This document shows, piece after piece, positions 35,292-43,294 of a stretch of DNA of 64,000 bases. Positions within the stretch are counted from its first letter, which is position 1, and the number at the start of each line of letters is the position of its first letter. Made by a program: the position numbers and the translations under genes. The stretch spans positions 1-64,000 of the forward strand of contig JAUQYA010000112.1 in NCBI GenBank assembly GCA_030837785.1. The letters are read 5' to 3'. Source of the stretch: Albidovulum sp. GTDB lineage: Bacteria > Pseudomonadota > Alphaproteobacteria > Rhodobacterales > Rhodobacteraceae. Under the pieces are notes generated by a model that ran no database searches, had not been told where the DNA came from, and saw only the letters and a program-made list of their open reading frames with translations.

Positions 35292-35603
35292 TCATTCCAG
35301 GCTCACCGCCGTGCCGGAAGCCGAGACCATCAGCATGTTGTTGATCACCTCGTAGTCGAGATCGACGCCGACGATGGCGCTCGCGCCGAGCTGGGCCGCC
35401 CGCTCGCGCATCTCGGCCAGCGCGGTCTCCCGCGCCCGCGCCAGTTCCTGCTCGTAGGCCGCCGACCGGCCGCCGACCACATCGCGCACCGCGGCAAAGA
35501 GATCGCGGAAGATGTTGGCGCCGAGGATCGCCTCGCCGGTGACGATGCCGTGGTAGCGGGTGATCCTCTGCCCCTCGACGGAGGGCGTGGTGGTGACGAT
35601 CAT
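35292..35603 (-). CDS. YbjQ/UPF0145 family protein
   Basis: The 103-residue protein matches the YbjQ family closely: MIVTTTPSVEGQRITRYHGIV, then GANIFRDLFAAVRDVVGGRS, AYEQELARARETALAEM and AIVGVDLDYEVI. These proteins form small homo-oligomers, are sometimes called heavy-metal-binding domain proteins, and have no known activity. It lies 12 nt from the next gene of the operon, in the same direction. Confidence 0.92.
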   Translation of the reverse strand: MIVTTTPSVEGQRITRYHGIVTGEAILGANIFRDLFAAVRDVVGGRSAAYEQELARARETALAEMRERAAQLGASAIVGVDLDYEVINNMLMVSASGTAVSLE

Positions 35604-35615
35604 GGCGGCGTCCCT

Positions 35616-35935
35616 TCAGGTGTCGTTCAGCAACATGCCGGTCACGACCCGCCGCACGAAGGCGGCCATGCCGCCGGGCCCCGAGGCGCGGTCCTTCAGG
35701 TGGATGGTGACATCGGGCCGGACCGCCGCGATCACGCCGACGAGGTCGCCGCGAATCCCGTCGTCCAGCCCCGCCCCCATGATCACCAGCGCGATCCCCT
35801 GCTCGTGCTCGAGCTGGTAGATCACCTCGCCGTGGTCATGCGCGCCGAGCCAGCGGATCGGCAGGTCCTCGAGTTCGTCGGCCAGGTGCCCGACGATGCC
35901 GGGCAGCTTGCCGACCAGAAGAACGACGGGTTTCA

Positions 35936-35936
<1 letters not shown>
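35616..35936 (-). CDS. Small cytosolic protein of the suf operon, receiver-like fold
   Basis: The 106-residue protein (MKPVVLLVGKLPGIVGHLAD...) alternates strands and helices in the pattern of a receiver-like alpha/beta domain but lacks the phospho-accepting aspartate pattern. The only acidic cluster is in GAGLDDGIRGD. Its ATG overlaps the sufB stop (TGATG at 35936), making it tightly coupled to SufB. No family recognised. Confidence 0.72.
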
Positions 35937-37468
<1,532 letters not shown>

Positions 37469-37503
37469 CTTTCCTGTCCTTCCATGCCCTTGCCGGCCGA
37501 CCC

Positions 37504-38625
37504 TCAGGCGGCGCGCGCGGCGAACCGCGCCCGCGCCGCGAGCCATGCACCGGCAAAGCGGTCCAGTTCCTGTTCCGTCGTCGCCGGGCCGATCGACACC
37601 CGGATCGCCGAGGCCGCCGCCATGTCGTCGAACCCCATCGCCTTCAGCACCCGGCTTGCCCGCACCTTGCCCGACGAACAGGCCGAGCCGGCAGAGATCG
37701 CGAAGCCCTGAAGGTCCATCTGCATCACCTGCGTCTCGCCCTTCCAGCCCGGCGTCATGAGGCAGGAGGTATTGGGCAGCCGCGCGCCCGCCCGCCCGAC
37801 GATCACCGTCTCCGGCGCCGCGCCTGCGATCCGCGCCTCGAACCCGTCGCGCAGCCGCGCGACCCCGTCCCAGACGCCCGCGTCCAGTTCGGCGAGCGCC
37901 GCGCGCGCCGCAGCGCCGAAGCCCGCGATGCCGGCGACGTTCTCGGTCCCCGACCGCCGCCCCATTTCCTGCCCGCCGCCGGGCTGAAGCGTCGCGATCT
38001 CCAGCCCGTCGCGCAGGATCAGCGCGCCGACGCCCTTCGGCCCGCCGATCTTGTGGGCCGAGACGATCGCCATCGCCGCCCCCGACCAGCCGAAGGCGAA
38101 GGGAATGCGCCCCACCGCCTGCACCACGTCGAGCATGAGATGCCCGGCCCGGCCCGCGCCGAGGGCATAGCCCTCCGGCCCCCGCGCCGGCGGCTCGGTC
38201 ACCACGCCGGTCTCGGAATTGGCCAGCCCCGTCGCCAGCACCGTCGCCAGCACCGTCGCCAGCACCGCGCCAGCGTCACCGCCAGCCTCACCGCCAGCCT
38301 CACCGCCAGCCTCCCCGCCGTCGCGGGCATGGGCCATCAGGCAGTCGTGCGCCGTGCCCTCGACGATCACCGCCGCCGCCGGCCGGCCCGCCAGCACCCG
38401 CGCCGCCTCGGTCGCGCCGGAGGTGAAGATCACCTCGCGCGGCAGGCAGCCGACCAGTGCCGCCACGTCCTCGCGCGCGCCCTCGACCACCGACCGCGCC
38501 GCCCGCCCCTCGGCATGAACCGAGGAGGGGTTGCCGACAAGGTCGAAGACCGCGAGCATCGCCGCCCGCGCCTCCGGCCTCAAGGGCGCCGTCGCGTTCC
38601 AGTCGAGGTAGACGCGCCCGCTCAT
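37504..38625 (-). CDS. NifS/IscS-like cysteine desulfurase with in-frame repeat insert
   Basis: The 373-residue PLP enzyme of the group I class has the PLP lysine in VSAHKIGGPKGVGAL and the mobile catalytic cysteine in ISAGSACSSGKVRASRVL. It starts with MSGRVYLDWNATAPLRPEAR. An insert near residues 100-135 consists of Gly-Gly-Glu-Ala and Val-Leu-Ala-Thr repeats encoded by 12-bp tandem DNA repeats, inside an otherwise conserved fold. The gene overlaps the iscR stop by four bases. It is shorter than IscS (about 404) and may be partly specialised; SufS in the same operon gives a second sulfur donor. Confidence 0.9.
   Translation of the reverse strand: MSGRVYLDWNATAPLRPEARAAMLAVFDLVGNPSSVHAEGRAARSVVEGAREDVAALVGCLPREVIFTSGATEAARVLAGRPAAAVIVEGTAHDCLMAHARDGGEAGGEAGGEAGGDAGAVLATVLATVLATGLANSETGVVTEPPARGPEGYALGAGRAGHLMLDVVQAVGRIPFAFGWSGAAMAIVSAHKIGGPKGVGALILRDGLEIATLQPGGGQEMGRRSGTENVAGIAGFGAAARAALAELDAGVWDGVARLRDGFEARIAGAAPETVIVGRAGARLPNTSCLMTPGWKGETQVMQMDLQGFAISAGSACSSGKVRASRVLKAMGFDDMAAASAIRVSIGPATTEQELDRFAGAWLAARARFAARAA
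38231..38316. repeat. 12-bp tandem repeats inside the desulfurase gene
   Basis: Three exact GTCGCCAGCACC units (38231-38266) are followed by four units of GCCAGCCTCACC (first and last with one change, 38269-38316). Each unit is 12 bp, so copy-number change adds or removes four residues without a frameshift. Confidence 0.9.
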
Positions 38626-39080
38626 TCGTCCACCACCTGAAAGAGCGCCGGCACCGCCGGGCAGGGCTTCAGCGTGTTGCCGATCACGTCGGAAAGCCGC
38701 GTCTGGTGCAGGAAGACATAGACATGCGCCGAAAGCCCCTCCCACAGCCGGTTGGCCATCGACTGCGCCCGGCTTCCCGACACGCCGCCGGTGGCCCCCG
38801 CCCCGGTGTGAAGCGCGCTCACCGTCTCGTCCACCGCCTCGAGGACCTCGCTCACCCGGATCTCGGACGGGTCGCGGGCAAGCCGGTAGCCGCCGCCCGG
38901 CCCCCGCACCGACTCGACCAGCCCCGCCCGCCTGAGCTTGACGAAAAGCTGCTCGAGATACGGCAGCGAAATGTCCTGCCGCTTCGAGACCGCGGCAAGC
39001 GAGGTCATCTGGTCGTCCCGCGCCGTCGCCAGATCGGCGAGCGCCACCATCGCATAGCGACCCTTGGTCGAGAGTTTCAT
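38622..39080 (-). CDS. iscR: Rrf2-family Fe-S regulator IscR, single-cysteine type
   Basis: The 152-residue winged-helix protein has the Rrf2 signature MKLSTKGRYAMVALADLA, helix-turn-helix SLAAVSKRQDISLPYLEQLF and wing VESVRGPGGGYRLAR. E. coli IscR holds its [2Fe-2S] cluster with three cysteines near residues 92-104; here that region (ALHTGAGATGGVSG) has none, and the only cysteine of the protein is C140 in TLKPCPAVP. An unusual cluster ligation has been reported for IscR of Rhodobacter sphaeroides (recalled). It heads the operon and overlaps the next gene, so it likely represses itself and suf genes according to iron status. Confidence 0.95.
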   Translation of the reverse strand: MKLSTKGRYAMVALADLATARDDQMTSLAAVSKRQDISLPYLEQLFVKLRRAGLVESVRGPGGGYRLARDPSEIRVSEVLEAVDETVSALHTGAGATGGVSGSRAQSMANRLWEGLSAHVYVFLHQTRLSDVIGNTLKPCPAVPALFQVVDE

Positions 39081-39163
39081 GGGCCTTCACCCCGCAAAGA
39101 CATTGACGCCGGGGGCCGGCGCGCTTAACTGCCTTCCACCCGGCTGCCGGCCTCCGCCGGCGC

Positions 39164-39200
39164 TTAGAACTGTTCTAGGGTGCCTGAGCAAAATCGTCAA
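39164..39200 (-). promoter_or_regulatory. Promoter of the isc/suf operon with overlapping palindrome
   Basis: Leftward -35 TTGACG (39195-39200) and -10 TAGAAC (39172-39177) are separated by exactly 17 nt. The -10 is embedded in TTAGAA-CTG-TTCTAG (39164-39178), a near-perfect palindrome that resembles the iron control element bound by Irr-type regulators and is also a plausible IscR site. Binding would block RNA polymerase. Confidence 0.65.
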
Positions 39201-39216
39201 GAATGGCCCTGCCGAA

Positions 39217-39248
39217 TTTGACGCGCAACCGACTTTGACGCGCAACCG
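39217..39248. repeat. 17-bp-pitch tandem direct repeat upstream of the hydrolase
   Basis: TTTGACGCGCAACCG occurs twice, at 39217-39231 and 39234-39248. Each copy contains a TTGACG that could serve as a -35 for the rightward hydrolase gene. The duplication sits 24 nt from the start codon. Confidence 0.75.
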
Positions 39249-39272
39249 CGCCCGCACGAGAGAAGACAGGCG

Positions 39273-39932
39273 ATGCCCGAAGTGATCTTTGCCGGCCCCG
39301 AAGGCCGGCTCGAAGGCCGCTACCACCCCCAGAAACAGCCCGACGCGCCGATCGCCATCATCCTGCACCCCCATCCCCAGTTCGGTGGCACGATGAACAA
39401 CCGCGTGGTGCACCGGCTGCATTACGCCTTCCACGAGCTGGGCTTCACCGTCCTGCGCTTCAACTTCCGCGGCGTCGGCCGCAGCCAGGGCGAATACGAC
39501 CAGGGCATCGGCGAGCTTTCCGACGCGGCCTCGGCACTCGACTATCTCCAGGCGCTCAACCCCAACTCCAAGCACTGCTGGGTCGCCGGGTTCTCGTTCG
39601 GCGCCTGGATCGGGATGCAGCTCCTGATGCGCCGGCCCGAGATCACCGGCTTCATCAGCGTGTCGCCGCCCGCGAACATGTACGACTTCTCGTTCCTCGC
39701 GCCCTGCCCCTCCTCCGGGCTCATCATCAACGGCACCGCCGACCGCGTCGCCGCGCCCAAGGACACGGCAAGCCTCGTCGGCAAGCTGCGCGAACAGAAG
39801 GGCATCACCATCACCCACGACCAGATCGAGGGCGCGGGCCATTTCTTCGAGAACGAGGCCGAGCACATGGCACCGATGATCATGCGGGTGCAGGACTACG
39901 TGCGCCGCCGCCTCGGCGAACAGACGCGGTAA
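39273..39932 (+). CDS. Alpha/beta hydrolase
   Basis: The 219-residue alpha/beta-hydrolase fold protein has nucleophile Ser in AGFSFGAWIG, a conserved oxyanion segment LHPHPQFGGTMNN, FNFRGVGRSQGEYD, an acid in NGTADRVAAP and His in EGAGHFFENEAE. This HPHP...GG type is a widespread, uncharacterised clade often annotated as dienelactone-hydrolase-like. It is four nt from the small downstream gene and divergent from iscR; the shared upstream region may link it to iron. Confidence 0.9.
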   Translation: MPEVIFAGPEGRLEGRYHPQKQPDAPIAIILHPHPQFGGTMNNRVVHRLHYAFHELGFTVLRFNFRGVGRSQGEYDQGIGELSDAASALDYLQALNPNSKHCWVAGFSFGAWIGMQLLMRRPEITGFISVSPPANMYDFSFLAPCPSSGLIINGTADRVAAPKDTASLVGKLREQKGITITHDQIEGAGHFFENEAEHMAPMIMRVQDYVRRRLGEQTR

Positions 39933-39935
39933 GCC

Positions 39936-40172
39936 ATGCCGACGACCGAGGAACTTGGCATCGCGCTCGCCGAGGACGTGCTGAAGGCGGTGGCCGAGAC
40001 CGGCGACGACTCGATCGTGAACGAGGTCAACAAGATCGTCGAGGCCGCCTCCTCGGCCTTGCAGGAAGCCTACATGGCCGCGGTCCGCGCCCAGCGGGCC
40101 GAGGCCAAGGCGCGGGCGTTCCTGAACCAGCGCCTCAGCCGTGCCCGCGCCGGCGCCCGCTCCGAGGGATGA
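39936..40172 (+). CDS. Small helical protein, DUF6324-like
   Basis: The 78-residue acidic-to-basic protein (MPTTEELGIALAEDVLKAVA...) appears all helical with a basic C-terminus (FLNQRLSRARAGARSEG). It starts four nt after the hydrolase stop and so is coupled. I recall a Rhodobacteraceae-specific family (DUF6324) of this size, but that assignment is unverified. No function known. Confidence 0.75.
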   Translation: MPTTEELGIALAEDVLKAVAETGDDSIVNEVNKIVEAASSALQEAYMAAVRAQRAEAKARAFLNQRLSRARAGARSEG

Positions 40173-40205
40173 GCGGGGGGGGATGAGCGGGGGGCCAAGC
40201 AGGGG

Positions 40206-40790
40206 ATGAGCGGGCGGCTCGACGCCCAGTTTGCCTTCCTGCTGGAGGCCGACCGGCTGAAGTCGGCGCTGCGCGCCACCACGCTCGCCGACGGGTCGCG
40301 GCGCGAGAATTCCGGCGAACATTCCTGGCACCTCGCGCTCTACGCGCTCGTCCTCGCCGACCAGGCCGGGCCGGGGGTGTCGATCGACCGGGTGATCCGG
40401 ATGCTCCTCCTCCACGACCTCGTGGAGATCGACACGGGCGACGTGCCGATCCATTCCGCCAACGGCCAGGCCCACGGCTCGGCGGCCACCCGCGCGACCG
40501 AGGCGGCGGCGGCGGGCCGGATCTTCGGCCTCCTGCCCGCCGACATCGGCGCCGGGCTCCGCGCGCTCTGGGAGGAGTTCGAGGCGGCCGAGACCGCCGA
40601 CGCCGTCTTCGCCAAGGCGCTCGACCGGGTGCAGCCGGTCCTGCACAACATCGCCTCGGGCGGTGGCACCTGGACCGAATACGGCGTGACCTTCGACCAG
40701 CTCGAGGCCCGGGTCGGCCACAGGGTCGCCCGCGGCGCGCCCGGTGTCTGGGCCCATGTGCGCGGGCTTGCCAGAGGTTTCTTCGGCTGA
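40206..40790 (+). CDS. HD-domain hydrolase (YfbR/5'-deoxynucleotidase-like)
   Basis: The 194-residue protein has the HD metal-site residues in SGEHSWHLALYALVL (His) and MLLLHDLVEIDTGDVP (His-Asp), and a distal Asp in FAKALDRVQPVLHN. HD proteins of this length are nucleotide or deoxynucleoside monophosphate phosphohydrolases. An IS1-family element has inserted directly after it: the stop TGA (40788-40790) is the first part of the 8-bp target duplication, so the coding sequence is intact but its downstream context is new. Confidence 0.9.
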   Translation: MSGRLDAQFAFLLEADRLKSALRATTLADGSRRENSGEHSWHLALYALVLADQAGPGVSIDRVIRMLLLHDLVEIDTGDVPIHSANGQAHGSAATRATEAAAAGRIFGLLPADIGAGLRALWEEFEAAETADAVFAKALDRVQPVLHNIASGGGTWTEYGVTFDQLEARVGHRVARGAPGVWAHVRGLARGFFG

Positions 40791-40795
40791 TTTCG

Positions 40796-40817
40796 GGTAG
40801 TGTATCAGTTTGAAATC
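40796..40817 (+). repeat. Left terminal inverted repeat of the IS1-family element
   Basis: It reads GGTAGTGTATCAGTTTGAA and then AT. It matches the right end except at position 9 and two inner positions. The preceding eight bases are the target duplication. Confidence 0.92.
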
Positions 40818-40911
40818 AGGCGGGGTTGACGTTGTGCGGAACCTTGCCATGAACCCGACGTTAACCCGATGCGGGGCAGATGTGATCGAGAAATGCCTAC
40901 TTTTGCCGCAG

Positions 40912-40926
40912 TTACAACATATGTAA
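40912..40926. promoter_or_regulatory. Palindrome upstream of the cargo operon
   Basis: TTACA-ACATA-TGTAA is a perfect inverted repeat about 80 nt before the first cargo gene. It may be an operator for the small basic protein encoded next. A TTGACG (40826-40831) further up could be a -35 but lacks a good -10. Confidence 0.35.
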
Positions 40927-41006
40927 AGGCTATGGCCAAATCACCATCGGCCGTGTCATCCTCCAAGAAAACCGGGGACACGGCGGGCAAAGACAGGAGC
41001 AACACC

Positions 41007-41228
41007 ATGCCGAAGGGACCACAGGGCCAGAAGCGCCCGGCGGACGTGATCGGCAACGCGGTACACATCGCGCGGATCGCGACCGGAGAGGAAGCAGAGA
41101 CGGGCTTGAAGCAACCGGCGAAGCACAAGAGCGGCTTGGCGGGTGCGAAGGCGCGAGTGGACGCGACAACGGCAGAGGAGCGCAGCGAGATTGCACGTCT
41201 TGCCGCGGAGAAGCGTTGGAAGCGATAA
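41007..41228 (+). CDS. IS cargo gene 1: small basic DNA/RNA-binding-like protein
   Basis: The 73-residue protein begins MPKGPQGQKRPADVIGNAV and ends in TAEERSEIARLAAEKRWKR. A Lys/Ala/Gly-rich centre links the two parts. I recall similar short alphaproteobacterial proteins with this opening and a KRW-type tail annotated as RNA-binding or histone-like; no activity is established. AGGAG lies about eight nt before the ATG. Upstream in-frame ATGs (40869, 40932) lack good ribosome sites. Its stop overlaps the TTG start of the protease gene, so the two are coupled. It may autoregulate the cargo operon. Confidence 0.78.
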   Translation: MPKGPQGQKRPADVIGNAVHIARIATGEEAETGLKQPAKHKSGLAGAKARVDATTAEERSEIARLAAEKRWKR

Positions 41229-42106
41229 ACGTAGATCAACTCTCGCACGGAGTTCTCGAAACCCTGAACAACCAAGTCGGGGAGGCGTTGGAGGGCGATT
41301 GTGTCTTCATAAATTGCCCGATGCACCCTCCGCTTGATGATGAGTTCAGGGTTGTCATTGAACAAGTGAAACGAGAGGACGGGAGCAAGCATCTAATTGT
41401 GATACTTGAAACCAATGGCGGTTTCATGGAAACCGTTGAACGGTTGGTCGCGGTTATGCGAAAGCATTATGATAGGGTTTCGTTTGTTATCCCAAATTAT
41501 GCTTACTCGGCAGGTACAGTCTTGGCGCTGTCTGGCGATAGTATTTTTATGGACTACTACTCAGTTCTTGGGCCTATCGATCCCCAATATAACAGCGAAG
41601 GTCAGTTTCTTCCGGGGCACGGGTATCTGGCAAAATTCAATGAGATGCTTGCAGTTATAAACAAAGCGAAGTCCCCTGATGAATGTCGCGGAGAGATTGC
41701 ATATCTGGTTAAGAAGTTCGATCCAGCATTGCTTTTCCATATAGAGCAAGGAGTTGAACATGGCATTTCTCTCATCACTGAGTGGTTGCCAAAGTATAAG
41801 TTCAAGGACTGGAAGTTCACCGCAACGAAGGGTAAGCCGGTGACGGCGGCAATGAAGAAAAACCGTGCCAAAGCAATCGCAAAGACCTTGGGGGATGCGG
41901 CAAAATGGCACTCTCATGGTAGAGGGATTTCTCTCAAAGACTTGAGTGGCACGGATATTAAGTTGCTCATTGATGACTTCGGACAGAATCCCGGTCTTAG
42001 CGAAAAGATCAGGAACTATCATGGATTGGCTGTTGACTATTTCAGCCGAAAGCAGCGTATCGGTGGATACATACACTCCAAATCTGGAGTAAGGAGGGTG
42101 CTATGA
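41216..42106 (+). CDS. IS cargo gene 2: SDH/ClpP-class serine protease
   Basis: The 296-residue protein matches the serine dehydrogenase proteinase (SDH_sah) branch of the ClpP/crotonase fold. It has INCPMHPPLDDEF, an oxyanion-hole segment ILETNGGFMETV (about 63-73), the nucleophile in PNYAYSAGTVLAL (about S98) and YYSVLGPIDPQ. No membrane segment or signal is seen, so it should act in the cytosol. The start is a TTG at 41216 with GGAGAAGCG upstream; a later ATG would cut the fold. The gene is markedly A/T-rich. It is transcribed with small genes on both sides and is carried inside an insertion sequence. Confidence 0.85.
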   Translation: MEAINVDQLSHGVLETLNNQVGEALEGDCVFINCPMHPPLDDEFRVVIEQVKREDGSKHLIVILETNGGFMETVERLVAVMRKHYDRVSFVIPNYAYSAGTVLALSGDSIFMDYYSVLGPIDPQYNSEGQFLPGHGYLAKFNEMLAVINKAKSPDECRGEIAYLVKKFDPALLFHIEQGVEHGISLITEWLPKYKFKDWKFTATKGKPVTAAMKKNRAKAIAKTLGDAAKWHSHGRGISLKDLSGTDIKLLIDDFGQNPGLSEKIRNYHGLAVDYFSRKQRIGGYIHSKSGVRRVL

Positions 42107-42291
42107 AGGACGCAAAGCAGATCAAGAGGGAGAAGGATTTCCTCGATCTGTTGGAGGAGGCGAAAAAGCACATTAAAGGCTCCTTTTCCGACAACTACGT
42201 GGACCAAGTTCTGGTTGAAGATGATGAAAAGCAAACAATCCCATTCCCTTATGGTGTGCGGGTCGCAAATACGCAGGGTTGGTCATACTGA
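42103..42291 (+). CDS. IS cargo gene 3: 62-residue acidic protein
   Basis: It starts with an ATGA overlap on the protease stop and has AAGGAGGG just upstream, so it is clearly translated. The protein (MKDAKQIKREKDFLDLLEEA...) is charged and helical in the first half, then GSFSDNYVDQVLVEDDEKQ and a hydrophobic/aromatic end. No homologue is recognised. Co-translation with the protease suggests a partner, inhibitor or adaptor; this is inference only. Confidence 0.75.
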   Translation: MKDAKQIKREKDFLDLLEEAKKHIKGSFSDNYVDQVLVEDDEKQTIPFPYGVRVANTQGWSY

Positions 42292-42335
42292 ACTTTTTGC
42301 TTGCTAAATGACTTCATGCCCTCTAGATTGGGGGC

Positions 42336-43226
42336 ATGAACAAGCTGCCCCTCAAAACCCGCGTCACCATCCTCAACCTGCTGGTTGAGGGATCGTCCAT
42401 GCGTTCGATCAGCCGGGTGACGGGCGTTTCGATCAACACGGTTTCGAAGCTGCTGGCAGATGCCGGGAAAGCCTGCGCCGCCTACCATGACGCCACGGTG
42501 CGAGACGTGAAGGCCCACCATGTCCAGTGCGATGAAATCTGGTCCTTCGTCTATGCGAAGGAAAAGAACGTGGCGACGGCGGTTGCCGCCCCGGACGGTG
42601 CTGGCGACGTGTGGACATGGACTGCGATTGAACGCGATCACAAGATGATCCTGGCCTATGAAGTTGGCGACCGCTCGGCTGCAACTGCGCTGGAATTCAT
42701 GGACGATCTGCGCGCCCGCCTCGCCACCCGCGTCCAACTCACCACCGACGGCCACAAGGCATACCTTGAAGCCGTGGAAGGCGCGTTCGGCGGCGACGTG
42801 GACTATGCCATGCTGATCAAGCTCTACGGCGAGGCCACGGGCCAGAAGGGCCATGAGAAGAAATACAGCCCCGCCGAATGCACCGGGACGCGCAAGGAAC
42901 TGATCTCGGGCTATCCGGTCAAGGAACTGGTCAGCACGTCGCATGTCGAGCGGCAGAACCTGACGATGCGCATGGGGATGCGCCGCTTCACCCGCCTGAC
43001 CAACGGGTTCAGCAAGAAGCTGGAAAACCACCTGCACATGCTGTCGCTCTACTTCGTGCACTACAACTTCGTCCGGGTGCACAAGTCGCTGCGCATGACG
43101 CCCGCGATGGCCGCTGGCGTGACCAATACGCTGCATGACATGGAATGGCTGGCAAACCTGATCGACGCGGCCGCGCCCAAGCCGGGACCGCGCGGACCCT
43201 ATCGGAAGAAAGTTAATTCAAACTGA
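42336..43226 (+). CDS. IS1-family transposase (DDE)
   Basis: The 296-residue transposase has an N-terminal helix-turn-helix (MRSISRVTGVSINTVSKLL, about 23-41) and a DDE catalytic core: Asp in HHVQCDEIWSFVYAK, Asp in LTTDGHKAYLEAV and Glu in TSHVERQNLTMRMGMRRF. It ends inside the right inverted repeat (stop at 43224-43226), as is usual in compact IS. The DDE spacing and HVERQN motif are typical of IS1-family members from alphaproteobacteria. It appears intact, so the element may be active. Confidence 0.94.
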   Translation: MNKLPLKTRVTILNLLVEGSSMRSISRVTGVSINTVSKLLADAGKACAAYHDATVRDVKAHHVQCDEIWSFVYAKEKNVATAVAAPDGAGDVWTWTAIERDHKMILAYEVGDRSAATALEFMDDLRARLATRVQLTTDGHKAYLEAVEGAFGGDVDYAMLIKLYGEATGQKGHEKKYSPAECTGTRKELISGYPVKELVSTSHVERQNLTMRMGMRRFTRLTNGFSKKLENHLHMLSLYFVHYNFVRVHKSLRMTPAMAAGVTNTLHDMEWLANLIDAAAPKPGPRGPYRKKVNSN

Positions 43227-43235
43227 GACACTACC
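43214..43235 (-). repeat. Right terminal inverted repeat of the IS1-family element
   Basis: Read leftward it is GGTAGTGTCTCAGTTTGAA. The transposase stop codon lies within it, and the TGATTTCG duplication follows at 43236-43243. Confidence 0.92.
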
Positions 43236-43294
43236 TGATTTCGCTTTGCCGGGCCTTTTCAATGCGGTAGTGTTCCAATGGGTGCTGTGGCGAG

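Larger units (their letters stand above)
40796..43235 (+). mobile_element. Complete IS1-family insertion sequence with three cargo genes (2,440 bp)
   Basis: The ends are inverted repeats beginning GGTAGTGT (left 40796-40817, right 43214-43235, 19 of 22 positions matching). The element is flanked by an 8-bp direct duplication TGATTTCG (40788-40795 and 43236-43243), the size expected for IS1-family transposition. It encodes an IS1-family DDE transposase at the right end and, upstream of it, a coupled three-gene cargo operon that is visibly A/T-richer than both the transposase and the chromosome. Because the duplication flanks everything, cargo and transposase moved together. Confidence 0.93.

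Noticed and set aside
38231..38316. Possible CRISPR-like array
   Set aside because: The 12-bp units are contiguous without spacers and lie in frame inside a coding gene. No CRISPR array was found anywhere in the window.
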